Position numbers and translations under genes: made by a program. DNA of 37,136 nucleotides from Achromobacter insuavis (lineage in GTDB: Bacteria; Pseudomonadota; Gammaproteobacteria; Burkholderiales; Burkholderiaceae_B), in assembly GCF_902859645.1 (NCBI RefSeq), contig NZ_CADIJR010000060.1, forward strand, positions 1 through 37,136, read 5' to 3'. Position 1 is the stretch's first letter, and each line of letters opens with the position of its first letter. Under the pieces are notes generated by a model, which worked only from the letters and a program-made list of their open reading frames with translations, was not told the origin of the DNA and searched no databases. This document shows, in pieces, positions 8,749-17,316 of this stretch.

Positions 8749-8767
8749 GATAATGGTTTCCATTTTC
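8749..8767. promoter_or_regulatory. putative Fur box shared by two divergent iron-signalling modules
   Basis: GATAATGGTTTCCATTTTC matches 14 of 19 positions of the classical Fur consensus (GATAATGATAATCATTATC). It sits between the module A sigma gene (ATG 8722, minus) and the module B FecR gene (ATG 8803, plus), the place where an iron-dependent repressor would control both directions. The match was counted by eye; binding is inference. Confidence 0.65.
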
Positions 8768-8802
8768 ATAAACAAACCCGCATTCCATGCAAGGACGCCA
8801 CC

Positions 8803-9810
8803 ATGGCCGCTGACGACGCCTCCGCCGCCGCACCCGGACGGATTCCCCGCGCGCAGGGCGAGCCGATTCCCGAGTCGGTCGCCACCGCGGCCGCCACCTG
8901 GCTGACCCAGGCGATGGCCGGCGAGCTGGACGGCCCGCAACGCGAGCGCTGGCGGCAATGGCGCGCCGCGCATCCGGACCACGAGCGCGCCTGGCTGCAC
9001 GTCGAGGCGGTGCTCGGCCGCTTCCAGGCCCTGGAACAGGCGCCGGCCGCGCGCGCGTTGGCCGGCCTGCGCAAGCCGTCGCGCCGCAAACTGGTGTTCG
9101 CGCCGTTGTGGCTGGCTGCCGGCGCCGGCGCGGCGGGCCTGGCGGCCAGCCGCACGCCGACCGGGCGCGCCTGGGTCGCCGACCTGCGCACCGCCACCGG
9201 TGAATTGCGCTGGGTCACGCTGGACGACGGCTCCCGGCTGCTGCTGGGCACCGGCACCGCCCTGGATATCGAGTTCGACGCATCGCAACGCGCCATCGCG
9301 TTGCGCGCCGGCGAGATTTTCGTGGCGACCGCGCATGGCGACCCGCGCCCTTTCAGCGTCCGGACGCCGCAGGGCTCGGTGCGGCCGCTGGGCACCCGCT
9401 TCAGCGTGCGGCTCGATCCGGACCGGACCATGGTCGGCGTCGAGGAAGGCGCGGTCGAACTGCGGCCCCTGCGCCAGCCCGACCTCGCGCTGCGCGTCGC
9501 GGCCGGCGAATCGGCCTACCTGACGCAATGGGCGCCGTCCCGCGCCGAGCCGCTGCCGGCGCAGGCCCTGGCCTGGACGCGCGGACAACTGATCGCCGAC
9601 GACGAACGCCTGGGCGACTTCATCGCCAATCTGTCGCGCTTTCGGCCCGGCATCCTGCGCTGCGATCCGGCGGTGGCGGACCTGCGCTTTTCGGGCGTGT
9701 TCCCGATCGCCGATACCGACCACATCCTGGCCCTGCTGCCGAACTCGCTGCCGGTGGCCATCCGCCAGGTCACGCGCTACTGGGTCACGGTGGTTCCCAG
9801 GGCCGGCTGA
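8803..9810 (+). CDS. FecR-like anti-sigma factor/signal transducer (module B)
   Basis: The 335-residue protein has the N-terminal FecR-associated domain (TWLTQAMAGELDGPQRERW, HPDHERAWLHVE; about residues 25-72), a membrane segment at about 97-116 and the periplasmic FecR domain (TATGELRWVTLDDGSRLLL, GTRFSVRLD) with a C-terminal receptor-facing part. The ATG at 8803 has AAGGA about 9 bases upstream and starts the protein just before the conserved domain; the open frame upstream runs through the Fur-box region and is not coding-like. Unusually, no sigma gene precedes it on its own strand. The adjacent sigma gene is divergent and belongs to module A, and a second sigma gene lies past the receptor in the opposite orientation. 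Confidence 0.88.
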   Translation: MAADDASAAAPGRIPRAQGEPIPESVATAAATWLTQAMAGELDGPQRERWRQWRAAHPDHERAWLHVEAVLGRFQALEQAPAARALAGLRKPSRRKLVFAPLWLAAGAGAAGLAASRTPTGRAWVADLRTATGELRWVTLDDGSRLLLGTGTALDIEFDASQRAIALRAGEIFVATAHGDPRPFSVRTPQGSVRPLGTRFSVRLDPDRTMVGVEEGAVELRPLRQPDLALRVAAGESAYLTQWAPSRAEPLPAQALAWTRGQLIADDERLGDFIANLSRFRPGILRCDPAVADLRFSGVFPIADTDHILALLPNSLPVAIRQVTRYWVTVVPRAG

Positions 9811-9927
9811 GTTTCAAGATACACACTGTTTCATCTCGGCGCCCGTTTCGCGTGCCCGATCCGGCTGCCCGCTGCTCCTACCTGCTGACGTCAATTCATT
9901 CCTTCAGCACTTCATTCGAGAGATCAC

Positions 9928-12342
9928 ATGGCAGCGAACCCTCCGCGCGGGCTGACCCGCGCATTCATCGCCACGCTGATGCTGGGCGCCAGCGCCGCGG
10001 CGGCAGCCCAGGGCGCGGCGCCGGGCGCCACGGCTTCCCGGCCGGCACAGCAGGCGGCGGCGTCCTACGACATTCCGGCCGGCCCGCTGGCGCCGGCCCT
10101 GCGCAGCCTGGCCAGCACCGCCGGCATCGCGCTGACCTTCACGGCCGACCAGGTCCAGGGCAAGACCACCGCCGGCCTCAAGGGCGCCTACCGCCCGGCG
10201 CAGGCGTTCGAGGCATTGCTGGCCGGCACCGGCCTGCAGGCCGTGCAGCGCGCCAACCAGGGCTACGTGCTGACGCCCGCCGTCGACGCGCCCGTCACCG
10301 CGCTGGCGCCCGTGACCGTCACCGCCCGTTCGGTCTACGAGCTGCCCGAGGCCTACGCCGGCGGCCAGGTGGCGCGCGGCGGGCACCTCGGCCTGCTGGG
10401 CAACACCGACTACATGGACACGCCCTTCAGCATCGCCAGCTACACCGCCCAGACCATCCAGGACCAGCAGGCCGGCAGCATCGCCGACGTGCTGACCACC
10501 AGCGATTCGTCGGTGCGCGCCTCGATCGGCAGCGGCAACCGCTATGACGCGCTGACCATCCGCGGCTTTCGCGTCGACAACGACGAGATCGCGCTCAACG
10601 GCCTGTATGGCCTGGTGCCGGCCTATCGCATCAACCCCGACCCGGTGGAGCGCATCGAAGTGCTGCGCGGCGCCGGCGCCTTCCTCAACGGCATGCTGCC
10701 GTGGGGCAGCGTGGGCGGCAGCGTCAACATCGTGACCAAGCGCGCCGACGACGCGCCGCTGACGCGCTTCACCACGGAATACGCGTCCGACTCGCGCTGG
10801 GGCGGCCACCTGGACCTGGGGCGCCGCTTCGGCGACCAGAACCAGTACGGCCTGCGCGTGAACGGCGCGTTCCGCGGCGGCCAGCCGCGCATCGACGGCC
10901 AGTCGACGCAGAACGGTTCGGGCTCGCTGGGCCTGGACTATCGCGGCGACCGGCTGCGGCTGTCGGCCGACATCGTCTACCAGGACGACTGGATGCGCGC
11001 CGCCGCGCGCGGCTACACGGTCGCTCCGGGCGTCAAGGTGCCGGGCGCGCCCGATCCCAAGATCAACCTGGCGCAGCGCTTCGACACGTCCAGCGCGCAG
11101 AGCCTGACCGGGCTGGTGCGCGCCGAGTACGACCTGAGCGACCGGGTCTCGCTGTTCGGCGCGTTCGGGGCCAACCGCTTCGACTACAACAAGCGCGAGG
11201 CGCCGGGCGCCACCATCGTCGGCGACAACGGCGACGCGCTGTCCACCTCGACCCACCAGAAAGGCAAGACCGAGGCCACTTCGGGCGAGATCGGCATCCG
11301 CGGTCGCATCGAGACCGGCCCCGTCACGCACCAGCTGGTGCTGAGCGGCAACCGGCTGGAATCGCGCACCTGGCAGGGCCAGACGCGCTACGCGGACTAC
11401 GCCACCAACATCTATCACCCCGCGCGCCTGGCCGATCCGGGCGCGCCGATCGCCTACTCGCCGGAAACCAGGACCAGCCTGAGCATCCTGCAAAGCGTGG
11501 CCGTGGCCGATACCCTGTCGGTCAAGGACGGCCTGGTGCAACTGACCCTGGGCGCGCGCCGCCAGAACGTCAACACGCGTTCGTACTCGCCGGCCGGCGA
11601 CGCCACCAACCGCTACGACCAGAGCGCCACGACGCCCTCGGCCGCGCTGGTGGTGCGGCCGACGGAACAGGTCTCGCTGTACGCCAGCTACATCGAGGCG
11701 CTGACGGCCGGCGCCTCGCCGCCGGCCAACGCCGCCAACGCCGACCAGGTGTTCGCGCCCTACAAGTCCAAGCAGTACGAGATCGGCAGCAAGCTCGACT
11801 TCGGCGCCTTCGGGGCGTCGCTGGCGCTGTTCCAGATCCGCGTGCCGGGCGGCATCGTCGATCCGGTGTCCAAGGTCTACAGCCTGAATGGCGAGCAGCG
11901 CAACCAGGGCGTCGAGCTGAACGGCTTTGGCGAACTGGCGCGCGGCGTGCGCCTGCTGGGCGGCGTCACCTGGCTGGATGCGAAACAGCGCAAGACCCAG
12001 GGCGGCTTGAATGACGGCCGCCACGCCGTCGGCGCGCCCGAGCTGCAGGCCAACCTGACGCTGGAATGGGATACGCCGTTCGCGCCGGGGCTGACCCTGA
12101 TGGGCCGGGCCATCCACACCAGCCAGGCCTATCTCAGCGCCGACAACAGCCAGCGCGTGCCGGCTTGGACGCGCTACGACTTCGGCGGCCGCTACAAGAC
12201 CCGCGTGGCGGGCAAGGACGTGACGCTGCGCGCGACCGTGACCAACCTGCTCGACAAGCACTATTGGGAGGCCAATCCGACCGGCTACCTGATCAGCGGC
12301 ATGCCGCGCACGCTGTGGCTGTCGGTGGCGACGGAGTTTTGA
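9928..12342 (+). CDS. TonB-dependent siderophore receptor with N-terminal signalling domain (module B)
   Basis: The 804-residue protein has a signal peptide (hydrophobic FIATLMLGASAAAAA, cleavage near residue 27), an STN domain at about 47-98 (YDIPAGPLAPALRSLASTAG), a plug domain at about 137-245 (PFSIASYTAQTIQDQQAGSI, ALTIRGFRVDNDEIALNGL, ERIEVLRGAGAFLNGM) and a barrel ending ATEF with the terminal aromatic residue. The plug wording is that of the ferric-siderophore receptor family that includes FpvA, FoxA and FhuE. It should import a ferric siderophore and report ligand binding to FecR, encoded 117 bases upstream. It ends 42 bases from a convergent ECF sigma gene that is the likely partner. 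Ligand unknown. Confidence 0.9.
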   Translation: MAANPPRGLTRAFIATLMLGASAAAAAQGAAPGATASRPAQQAAASYDIPAGPLAPALRSLASTAGIALTFTADQVQGKTTAGLKGAYRPAQAFEALLAGTGLQAVQRANQGYVLTPAVDAPVTALAPVTVTARSVYELPEAYAGGQVARGGHLGLLGNTDYMDTPFSIASYTAQTIQDQQAGSIADVLTTSDSSVRASIGSGNRYDALTIRGFRVDNDEIALNGLYGLVPAYRINPDPVERIEVLRGAGAFLNGMLPWGSVGGSVNIVTKRADDAPLTRFTTEYASDSRWGGHLDLGRRFGDQNQYGLRVNGAFRGGQPRIDGQSTQNGSGSLGLDYRGDRLRLSADIVYQDDWMRAAARGYTVAPGVKVPGAPDPKINLAQRFDTSSAQSLTGLVRAEYDLSDRVSLFGAFGANRFDYNKREAPGATIVGDNGDALSTSTHQKGKTEATSGEIGIRGRIETGPVTHQLVLSGNRLESRTWQGQTRYADYATNIYHPARLADPGAPIAYSPETRTSLSILQSVAVADTLSVKDGLVQLTLGARRQNVNTRSYSPAGDATNRYDQSATTPSAALVVRPTEQVSLYASYIEALTAGASPPANAANADQVFAPYKSKQYEIGSKLDFGAFGASLALFQIRVPGGIVDPVSKVYSLNGEQRNQGVELNGFGELARGVRLLGGVTWLDAKQRKTQGGLNDGRHAVGAPELQANLTLEWDTPFAPGLTLMGRAIHTSQAYLSADNSQRVPAWTRYDFGGRYKTRVAGKDVTLRATVTNLLDKHYWEANPTGYLISGMPRTLWLSVATEF

Positions 12343-12352
12343 CGACGACGCT

Positions 12353-12381
12353 CCGGGCCGCCCGCCGGCGGTCCGGCCCGG
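12353..12381. terminator. GC-rich hairpin between convergent receptor and sigma genes
   Basis: CCGGGCCG at 12353-12360 pairs perfectly with CGGCCCGG at 12374-12381 around a 13-base GC-rich loop that can itself fold. It fills the 42-base gap between the receptor stop and the stop of the minus-strand sigma gene, the usual place for a bidirectional terminator. There is no strong T tract on either side. Confidence 0.45.
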
Positions 12382-12384
12382 CCC

Positions 12385-12924
12385 TCACGCCGCCAGCGCG
12401 AACAGGCAGTGGGCGTTGGCGCGGATCAGGTATTTCTTGACGGTGCTGGGCGAGATGCGCAGGCGCTCGGCGATCTGCGCGTAGGTCAGTTCCTCGATGT
12501 GCGCCATGATGAAAGCGCTGCGCGCCGCTTGCGGCAGGCCTTCCAGCGCCTGGTCGAGCTGCTGCAGCGTTTCCACCGCCAGCGCCACGCTTTCCGGCGA
12601 CGGCGCGGTCGGGACCGGCAGGCAGGCCAGCGCTTCGAGGTAGGCGGCTTCCAGCGCCGCCTTGTGGCGCCGGCGCGCGATCAGGCGGCGGGCGATGGTG
12701 GCCAGGAACGGCCGGGCTTCGCGGATGGCGTCGCGCCGGCCCTCGCCCAGCAGGCACAGGAAGGTGTCGTGCGACAGGTCGGCGGCGTCGCTGCTGTTGC
12801 CGACGCGGCGCCGCAGCCAGCCCAGCAGCCAGGGATGGTGGTCGACATAGAAGCGTTGCAGCTGCGTGCGGGCAACGGCGTCGACGGCGATCGGGGCGGA
12901 GTAATCCAGGTCCTGAGTGGCCAT
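12385..12924 (-). CDS. FecI-like ECF sigma factor (probable module B partner)
   Basis: The 179-residue protein shows sigma region 2 (SSDAADLSHDTFLCLL, FLATIARRLIARRRH) and region 4 (LPQAARSAFIMAHIEELTYA, IAERLRISPSTVKKYLIRA), both typical of iron-starvation ECF sigma factors. It is transcribed toward the module B receptor, not away from it as in the classical fecI-fecR-fecA order, and no FecR gene follows it. The nearest FecR without its own sigma lies on the other side of the receptor (8803-9810), so the three genes probably form one dispersed module. An AT-rich promoter region lies upstream. Confidence 0.88.
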   Translation of the reverse strand: MATQDLDYSAPIAVDAVARTQLQRFYVDHHPWLLGWLRRRVGNSSDAADLSHDTFLCLLGEGRRDAIREARPFLATIARRLIARRRHKAALEAAYLEALACLPVPTAPSPESVALAVETLQQLDQALEGLPQAARSAFIMAHIEELTYAQIAERLRISPSTVKKYLIRANAHCLFALAA

Positions 12925-12955
12925 GGCGGGTACGCCGCCTCGCGGGCCGCGTGAT

Positions 12956-12990
12956 TTTCAATTACGAACGAGTTTCATTATAAATTGAAA
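12956..12990 (-). promoter_or_regulatory. AT-rich promoter/operator upstream of the module B sigma gene
   Basis: In a very GC-rich setting this AT-rich patch carries an inverted repeat (TTTCAATT at 12956-12963 and AATTGAAA at 12983-12990) and, read on the minus strand, a perfect TATAAT at 12982-12977. The 19-mer on the minus strand spanning 12982-12964 matches the Fur consensus at 12 of 19 positions, which is suggestive only. It lies 32-66 bases upstream of the sigma ATG. Confidence 0.4.
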
Positions 12991-13037
12991 CCTCGCTAAA
13001 TCGCCGCCCCGCCCCGATCTTTCGCGCCGCCCTGCCC

Positions 13038-13793
13038 TCAATGCAGGATGCGCTCCAGGAACGCCCGGGTGCGTTCATGCCTGGGGTTGTCGAAGAACGC
13101 GCCGGGCTCGCCCATCTCGATGATGCGTCCGCCGTCCATGAACACCACCCGGTCGGCGACGTTGCGGGCAAAGCCCATCTCGTGCGTCACGCACAGCATC
13201 GTCATGCCGTCCTCGGCCAGCGAGGTCATGGTGTCCAGCACTTCCTTGACCATCTCCGGATCCAGCGCCGAGGTCGGCTCGTCGAACAGCATGATGCGCG
13301 GCTGCATGCAGAGCGAACGGGCAATGGCCACGCGCTGCTGCTGGCCGCCCGACAACTGGCCGGGATACTTGCCGGCCTGGTCGGGAATGCGCACCCGCTC
13401 CAGGTAGCGCATGGCCAGCTCCACCGCCTGCGCGCGCGGCATGCGCCGCACCTGGGTCGGCGCCAGGATGCAGTTCTCCAGCACCGTCAGGTGCGGGAAC
13501 AGGTTGAAGTGCTGGAACACCATGCCGGCGTCGGTGCGCACGCCGTCCACGGCGCGCAGGTCGTCGCTCAGTTCGACGCCGTTGACCACGATGGAGCCCT
13601 GCTGGTGGCGTTCGAGCCGGTTGATGCAGCGGATCATGGTGGATTTGCCCGAGCCGGACGGCCCGCAGATCACCAGGCGCTCGCCTGCGCGGACCTGCAG
13701 GTTGATGTCCTGCAGCACATGGAAGTCGCCGTACCACTTGTGCATGCCGGCGATGGCGATGGCGGGCGGCGTGGCGGCGGAAGGCGTGGTCAT
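13038..13793 (-). CDS. aapP: amino-acid ABC transporter ATP-binding protein (AapP-like)
   Basis: The 251-residue ATPase contains Walker [10 protein letters not shown] at 44-52, the ABC signature LSGGQQQR, Walker [15 protein letters not shown] and the switch His in CVTHEMGFA. These are the forms seen in polar amino-acid importers (GlnQ/AapP). It powers the membrane complex formed by the two permeases just upstream. Its ATG overlaps the stop of the preceding permease gene by ATGA, showing tight coupling. Length is normal. The assignment to the general L-amino-acid (Aap/Bzt) type rests on the large size of the two permeases and the binding-protein sequence. Confidence 0.9.
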   Translation of the reverse strand: MTTPSAATPPAIAIAGMHKWYGDFHVLQDINLQVRAGERLVICGPSGSGKSTMIRCINRLERHQQGSIVVNGVELSDDLRAVDGVRTDAGMVFQHFNLFPHLTVLENCILAPTQVRRMPRAQAVELAMRYLERVRIPDQAGKYPGQLSGGQQQRVAIARSLCMQPRIMLFDEPTSALDPEMVKEVLDTMTSLAEDGMTMLCVTHEMGFARNVADRVVFMDGGRIIEMGEPGAFFDNPRHERTRAFLERILH

Positions 13794-14887
13794 CGGAGTT
13801 CCCCTTTTTTGTAGCGGTGCTCCAGCCACATCGAATAGCGCGACAGGCCGAAGCAGATGCAGAAATAGATCGATGCGATGAAGAGATAGGTCTCGACGTA
13901 GGGCGTGGGCCAGGCCGGATCGGTCAGCGCCGCGCGCCCCGAGCTGAGCAGGTCGAACAGGCCCACGATCAGCACCAGGCTGGTGTTCTTGATCATCACG
14001 ATGGCGGTGTTGGTGAGCGGCGCGATCACCTTGCGCAGCGCTTGCGGCAGCACCACCAGCCGCGTCATCTGCCACCACGACAGGCCCAGCGCGCGCGAGG
14101 CCTCGGCCTGCCCGGGCGGGATCGCCTGCAGGCCGCCGCGGATCACCTCGGCCAGGTAGGCGGCCGAGAACACCGTCAGCGCGATGCCGGCGCGCAGCAG
14201 GCTGTCGATGGTCATGCCGGCCGGCAGCATGATGGGCAGCACGATCGAGGCCATGAACAGCAGGCTGACCAGCGGCAGGCCGCGGATCAGCTCGATCACG
14301 CCGATGCTGATGAAGCGCGCCGTCGGCAAGCTGCCGCGGCGCCCCAGCGCCAGCAGCACGCCCAGCGGCAGGCCGGCGCCCAGCGCGCACACCGCCAGCA
14401 GCAGCGTGATGGGCAGGCCGCCCCATGACGAGGTGGGCACCCGCGCCAGGCCGAACACGCCGCCCTGCATCAACAGCAGGCCGGCCGCCAGGCCGACGAT
14501 CCACAGCGCCGCCGTGCGCGCGCGCCATTGGCGCGGGCTGAGCGAAAACACCGTCATCGCCAGGATGAACAGGCAGACCACGGTGGGCCGCCATTGCTCG
14601 CCCGGGGGATAGATGCCGAACAGGATCTGGCGCATCTTTTCGCCCAGGAAGGCCCAGCAGGCGCCGCTGGCCTGGCGGCAGACGTCGCCCGTGGCGCCCG
14701 GCCAGACGGCGTCCAGCACCGCCCAGTTCAGCAGCTTGCCGGCCGCGGCCAGGACCAGCGCCAGCGTGGCCACGCTGGCGACCGCGCTGACGGCGCTGCC
14801 GAACAGGCGGTGCCAGACGCTGTCGCGGCGCTCGCGCGGCGGCCGCAGGGCCTGCGGCGGCAGGGAGGAAGGATGGGACAGGCTCAT
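13790..14887 (-). CDS. aapM: amino-acid ABC transporter permease (AapM-like)
   Basis: The 365-residue inner-membrane protein has many hydrophobic segments and the cytoplasmic EAA loop [20 protein letters not shown] that contacts the ATPase. Like AapM/BztC it carries a long N-terminal part before the conserved permease core ([20 protein letters not shown] onward), which makes it larger than simple GlnP-type permeases. It ends [19 protein letters not shown], as is usual for this family. The start overlaps the stop of the partner permease by ATGA and its own stop overlaps the ATPase start by ATGA. Confidence 0.9.
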   Translation of the reverse strand: MSLSHPSSLPPQALRPPRERRDSVWHRLFGSAVSAVASVATLALVLAAAGKLLNWAVLDAVWPGATGDVCRQASGACWAFLGEKMRQILFGIYPPGEQWRPTVVCLFILAMTVFSLSPRQWRARTAALWIVGLAAGLLLMQGGVFGLARVPTSSWGGLPITLLLAVCALGAGLPLGVLLALGRRGSLPTARFISIGVIELIRGLPLVSLLFMASIVLPIMLPAGMTIDSLLRAGIALTVFSAAYLAEVIRGGLQAIPPGQAEASRALGLSWWQMTRLVVLPQALRKVIAPLTNTAIVMIKNTSLVLIVGLFDLLSSGRAALTDPAWPTPYVETYLFIASIYFCICFGLSRYSMWLEHRYKKGELR

Positions 14888-16032
14888 GCGCGTTGCGTCC
14901 TCAGGATGCGGCGGTTGTACAGATTCATGAACAGCGACACGCTCAGGCTGATGCTCAGGTACACCGCCATCAGCACCGCCACGCCCTCGATGGCCTGGCC
15001 GGTCTGGTTGATGGTGGTGGTGATGACGAAGGACAGGTCCGGGTAGCCCACCGCGAGCGCCAGCGTGGTGTTCTTGATGATGGACAGGTACTGGCTGGTC
15101 ATCGGCGGGATGATCACGCGCAGCGCCTGCGGCACCACGATCCAGCGCAGCGCGGCGCCGGGTTTCAGGCCCAGCGAATGGGCCGCTTCCCACTGGCCGG
15201 CGGGCACCGCGTCGATGCCGCCGCGGATGATCTCGCCGGAGAACGCCGCCGAATAGATCGTCAGCCCCACCAGCAAGGCAGTGAACTCCGGCGTGAAGGC
15301 GCTGCCGCCGGCGAAATTCAGGCCGCGCAGCGCCGGCACGTCGGCGTGCAGCGAGGCGCCGCCCCACCCCGCCGCGGCCGCCACCAGCGCCACCGCCGCG
15401 AGCAGGCCCAGGCCGCGCCATGGCATGCGCGGAGCGACGGCGCGGCGCGCCAGGCGCCACGCGCCCCACAGCAGCAGCGCCGCCCCGCCCAGCGCCCACC
15501 ACAGCGGCTGCGTATCGCCCTGCAGCGACAGGCTGGGAAAGAACAGTCCGCGCACCGACAGGAACACGCCGGGCAGCGGCTGCAACGCCTGCCGCGCTGG
15601 CGGCAGATTGATCGTCACCAGGCTGTACCAGAACAGCAGTTGCACCACCAGCGGCGTGTTGCGCACGGCTTCCAGGTAGACCGTGGCCACCCCCGTCACC
15701 AGCGGATGGCGGCTGCGGCGCGCCAGCGCCAGGCCGAAGCCCAGCAGCGTCGAGGCCGCGATCATCAGCGCCGAGATGTACAGCGTGTTGACCAGCCCCA
15801 CCAGGAAGGCGCGGCCGTAGCTGTCGGTGGGCTGGTAGGCCAGCAGGCTTTCGGCGATGGGAAAACGGGCCGCCTCGCCGAGGTAGTCGAAGCCCATGGC
15901 GATGCCGCGCTGGGTCAGGTTGGCGTGGGCGTTCCAGGCCAGCCAGCCCACCGTGCCGACGAAGGCGCAGGCGATCAGCAGCTGCGCCAGGACGGCCCGG
16001 GCCCGGCCGTCGAACCAGAGTCGCTTGAACAT
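14884..16032 (-). CDS. aapQ: amino-acid ABC transporter permease (AapQ-like)
   Basis: The 382-residue inner-membrane protein begins with one helix, then a periplasmic stretch typical of AapQ/BztB ([20 protein letters not shown]), then the permease core ([20 protein letters not shown]). The EAA loop is [20 protein letters not shown]. The inserted hydrophobic region between about residues 170 and 240 also fits this large-permease subfamily. It pairs with AapM to form the channel. It starts 19 bases after the binding-protein stop and overlaps the next gene by ATGA. Confidence 0.9.
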   Translation of the reverse strand: MFKRLWFDGRARAVLAQLLIACAFVGTVGWLAWNAHANLTQRGIAMGFDYLGEAARFPIAESLLAYQPTDSYGRAFLVGLVNTLYISALMIAASTLLGFGLALARRSRHPLVTGVATVYLEAVRNTPLVVQLLFWYSLVTINLPPARQALQPLPGVFLSVRGLFFPSLSLQGDTQPLWWALGGAALLLWGAWRLARRAVAPRMPWRGLGLLAAVALVAAAAGWGGASLHADVPALRGLNFAGGSAFTPEFTALLVGLTIYSAAFSGEIIRGGIDAVPAGQWEAAHSLGLKPGAALRWIVVPQALRVIIPPMTSQYLSIIKNTTLALAVGYPDLSFVITTTINQTGQAIEGVAVLMAVYLSISLSVSLFMNLYNRRILRTQRA

Positions 16033-16051
16033 AATGAGACTCGCGCGCCGG

Positions 16052-17191
16052 TCAGTTGAAGACGTACGGGTACATCAGGCCGCCGTCGCGATACAGCCGG
16101 TTCATGCCGCGCTCGAGCTTCATCGGGCTGTTCTTGCCGACGTTGCGCTCGAAGATCTCGCCGTAGTTGCCCAGCTGCTTGACGATGTTGTAGGCCCAGC
16201 GCTCATCCAGCCCCAGCGTCTTGCCGTTGCCCGGCTCGGTGCCCAGGAAGCGGGCGATGCGCGGATCGTCGGACTTGAGCATGTCGTCGACGTTGGCCTG
16301 GGTGATGCCCATGTCCTCGGCGGCGATCGGCACCTGGATGACCCATTTGACGATGTCGAACCAGCGGTCGTCGCCATGGCGCACCGACGGCGTCAGCGCC
16401 TCGCTGTGGCCGCTGGCCGGGAAGATCACGTAGTCGTCGGGGTTCTGCGCCTGGGTCGCGCGCACCGCCGCCAGCGCCGAGGCGTCGGTGATCAGGCCGT
16501 CGCAGCGGCCCGAGAAGAACGCCTGGCGCGAAGCCGCGACGTTGTCGAACAGCACGGTTTTCAGGCCCAGCTTGAACTTGCGCGACAGGTCGGCCACCGT
16601 GACCTCGTTGGTGGAGCCGGTCTGCACGCAGATGGTGGCGCCGTTCATGTCCTTGGTCTGCGTGATGCCCAGGTCCTTGCGCACCATGAAGGCGTCGTAC
16701 TCGTAGTAGTTCGGATAGGTGAAGTTGATGCCGTTGGCGTCGCGCCGCAGGGTCCACGAGGTGGTGCGCGGCAATACGTCGATCTGGCCGGTCTGCAGGG
16801 CCGTCAGGCGCTGCTGGCCGGTCAGCGGCACGAAGCGCGTCTTGCTGGCGTCGCCCAGCACCGCGATGGCGATGGCGCGGCAGGTGTCGACGTCCAGGCC
16901 CTTCCAGTTGCCGTCCTTGTCGGGCGCCGAGAAGCCGGTGGTGCCATGGCCGGAGCCGCAGATGACATAGCCGCGGGCGCGGATCTGGTCCACCGTGGGG
17001 CTGTTGGTCTGGGTGACGGCCGCCGCCACCGGCGAGGCGCCGGCGGCGGGCGTTTGTGTCGCGGTTTGTGTCGCGGTTTGTGCCTCGGGTTGCGCCGCGG
17101 ACTGGGCGGCGGCCTGGGCCGGCACGGCGGCCGGGACGCAGGCCGCGATGGCCAGGGCGAGACAACGGTAAGTCTGCTTGAAGCTGAACAT
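16052..17191 (-). CDS. aapJ: general amino-acid ABC transporter periplasmic binding protein (AapJ-like)
   Basis: The 379-residue protein has a signal peptide (FKQTYRCLALAIAACVPAAV) and a mature solute-binding domain with AapJ-type wording: VDQIRARGYVICGSGHGTTG, GLDVDTCRAIAIAVLGD, LPRTTSWTLRRD, QTGSTNEVTVADL. It should capture several L-amino acids and deliver them to AapQM. ATG 17191 has GGGGAA about 6 bases upstream; the frame runs further upstream without a signal peptide. Between signal peptide and domain there is an Ala/Gln/Thr-rich linker with a repeated TATQ unit, longer than expected for the family. It is the first gene of the transporter and follows a MetC-like gene on the same strand. 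Confidence 0.9.
   Translation of the reverse strand: MFSFKQTYRCLALAIAACVPAAVPAQAAAQSAAQPEAQTATQTATQTPAAGASPVAAAVTQTNSPTVDQIRARGYVICGSGHGTTGFSAPDKDGNWKGLDVDTCRAIAIAVLGDASKTRFVPLTGQQRLTALQTGQIDVLPRTTSWTLRRDANGINFTYPNYYEYDAFMVRKDLGITQTKDMNGATICVQTGSTNEVTVADLSRKFKLGLKTVLFDNVAASRQAFFSGRCDGLITDASALAAVRATQAQNPDDYVIFPASGHSEALTPSVRHGDDRWFDIVKWVIQVPIAAEDMGITQANVDDMLKSDDPRIARFLGTEPGNGKTLGLDERWAYNIVKQLGNYGEIFERNVGKNSPMKLERGMNRLYRDGGLMYPYVFN
17052..17083 (-). repeat. 12-base tandem repeat inside the aapJ linker
   Basis: The unit GTTTGTGTCGCG occurs at 17052-17063 and 17064-17075 and is followed by a partial third copy to 17083. It encodes the repeated Thr-Ala-Thr-Gln unit of the AapJ linker. The 12-base length keeps frame, so copy number could change linker length without breaking the gene. 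Confidence 0.7.
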
Positions 17192-17215
17192 GGCAATTCC
17201 CCTTGCTATGTGGTG

Positions 17216-17293
17216 AGCGCCTCGGGGCGCTTCGTGCCGGTCGGCCATGCGCGGCCGGCCGGTGTGTTGAACGGGATTCGGCGCAAAGCGCCG
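17216..17293. other. two hairpins in the gap between metC-like and aapJ genes
   Basis: AGCGCC/GGCGCT at 17216-17231 (4-base loop) and CGGCGC-AAA-GCGCCG at 17279-17293 are perfect 6-bp stems within the 125-base gap between the MetC-like stop and the aapJ start. They may be a weak terminator or an intercistronic stabiliser that sets binding-protein level apart from the lyase. GC-rich DNA forms such stems often by chance. Confidence 0.35.
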
Positions 17294-17316
17294 TCCGGGT
17301 GGGCCGGGCGCCGGGC

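Noticed and set aside
9904-12261. 785-codon frame opposite the module B receptor
   Set aside because: Antisense shadow of a clear TonB receptor; no domain or start signal.
12964-12982. Fur box upstream of the module B sigma gene
   Set aside because: Only 12 of 19 positions match, so I list the region as a promoter but do not claim a firm Fur site.
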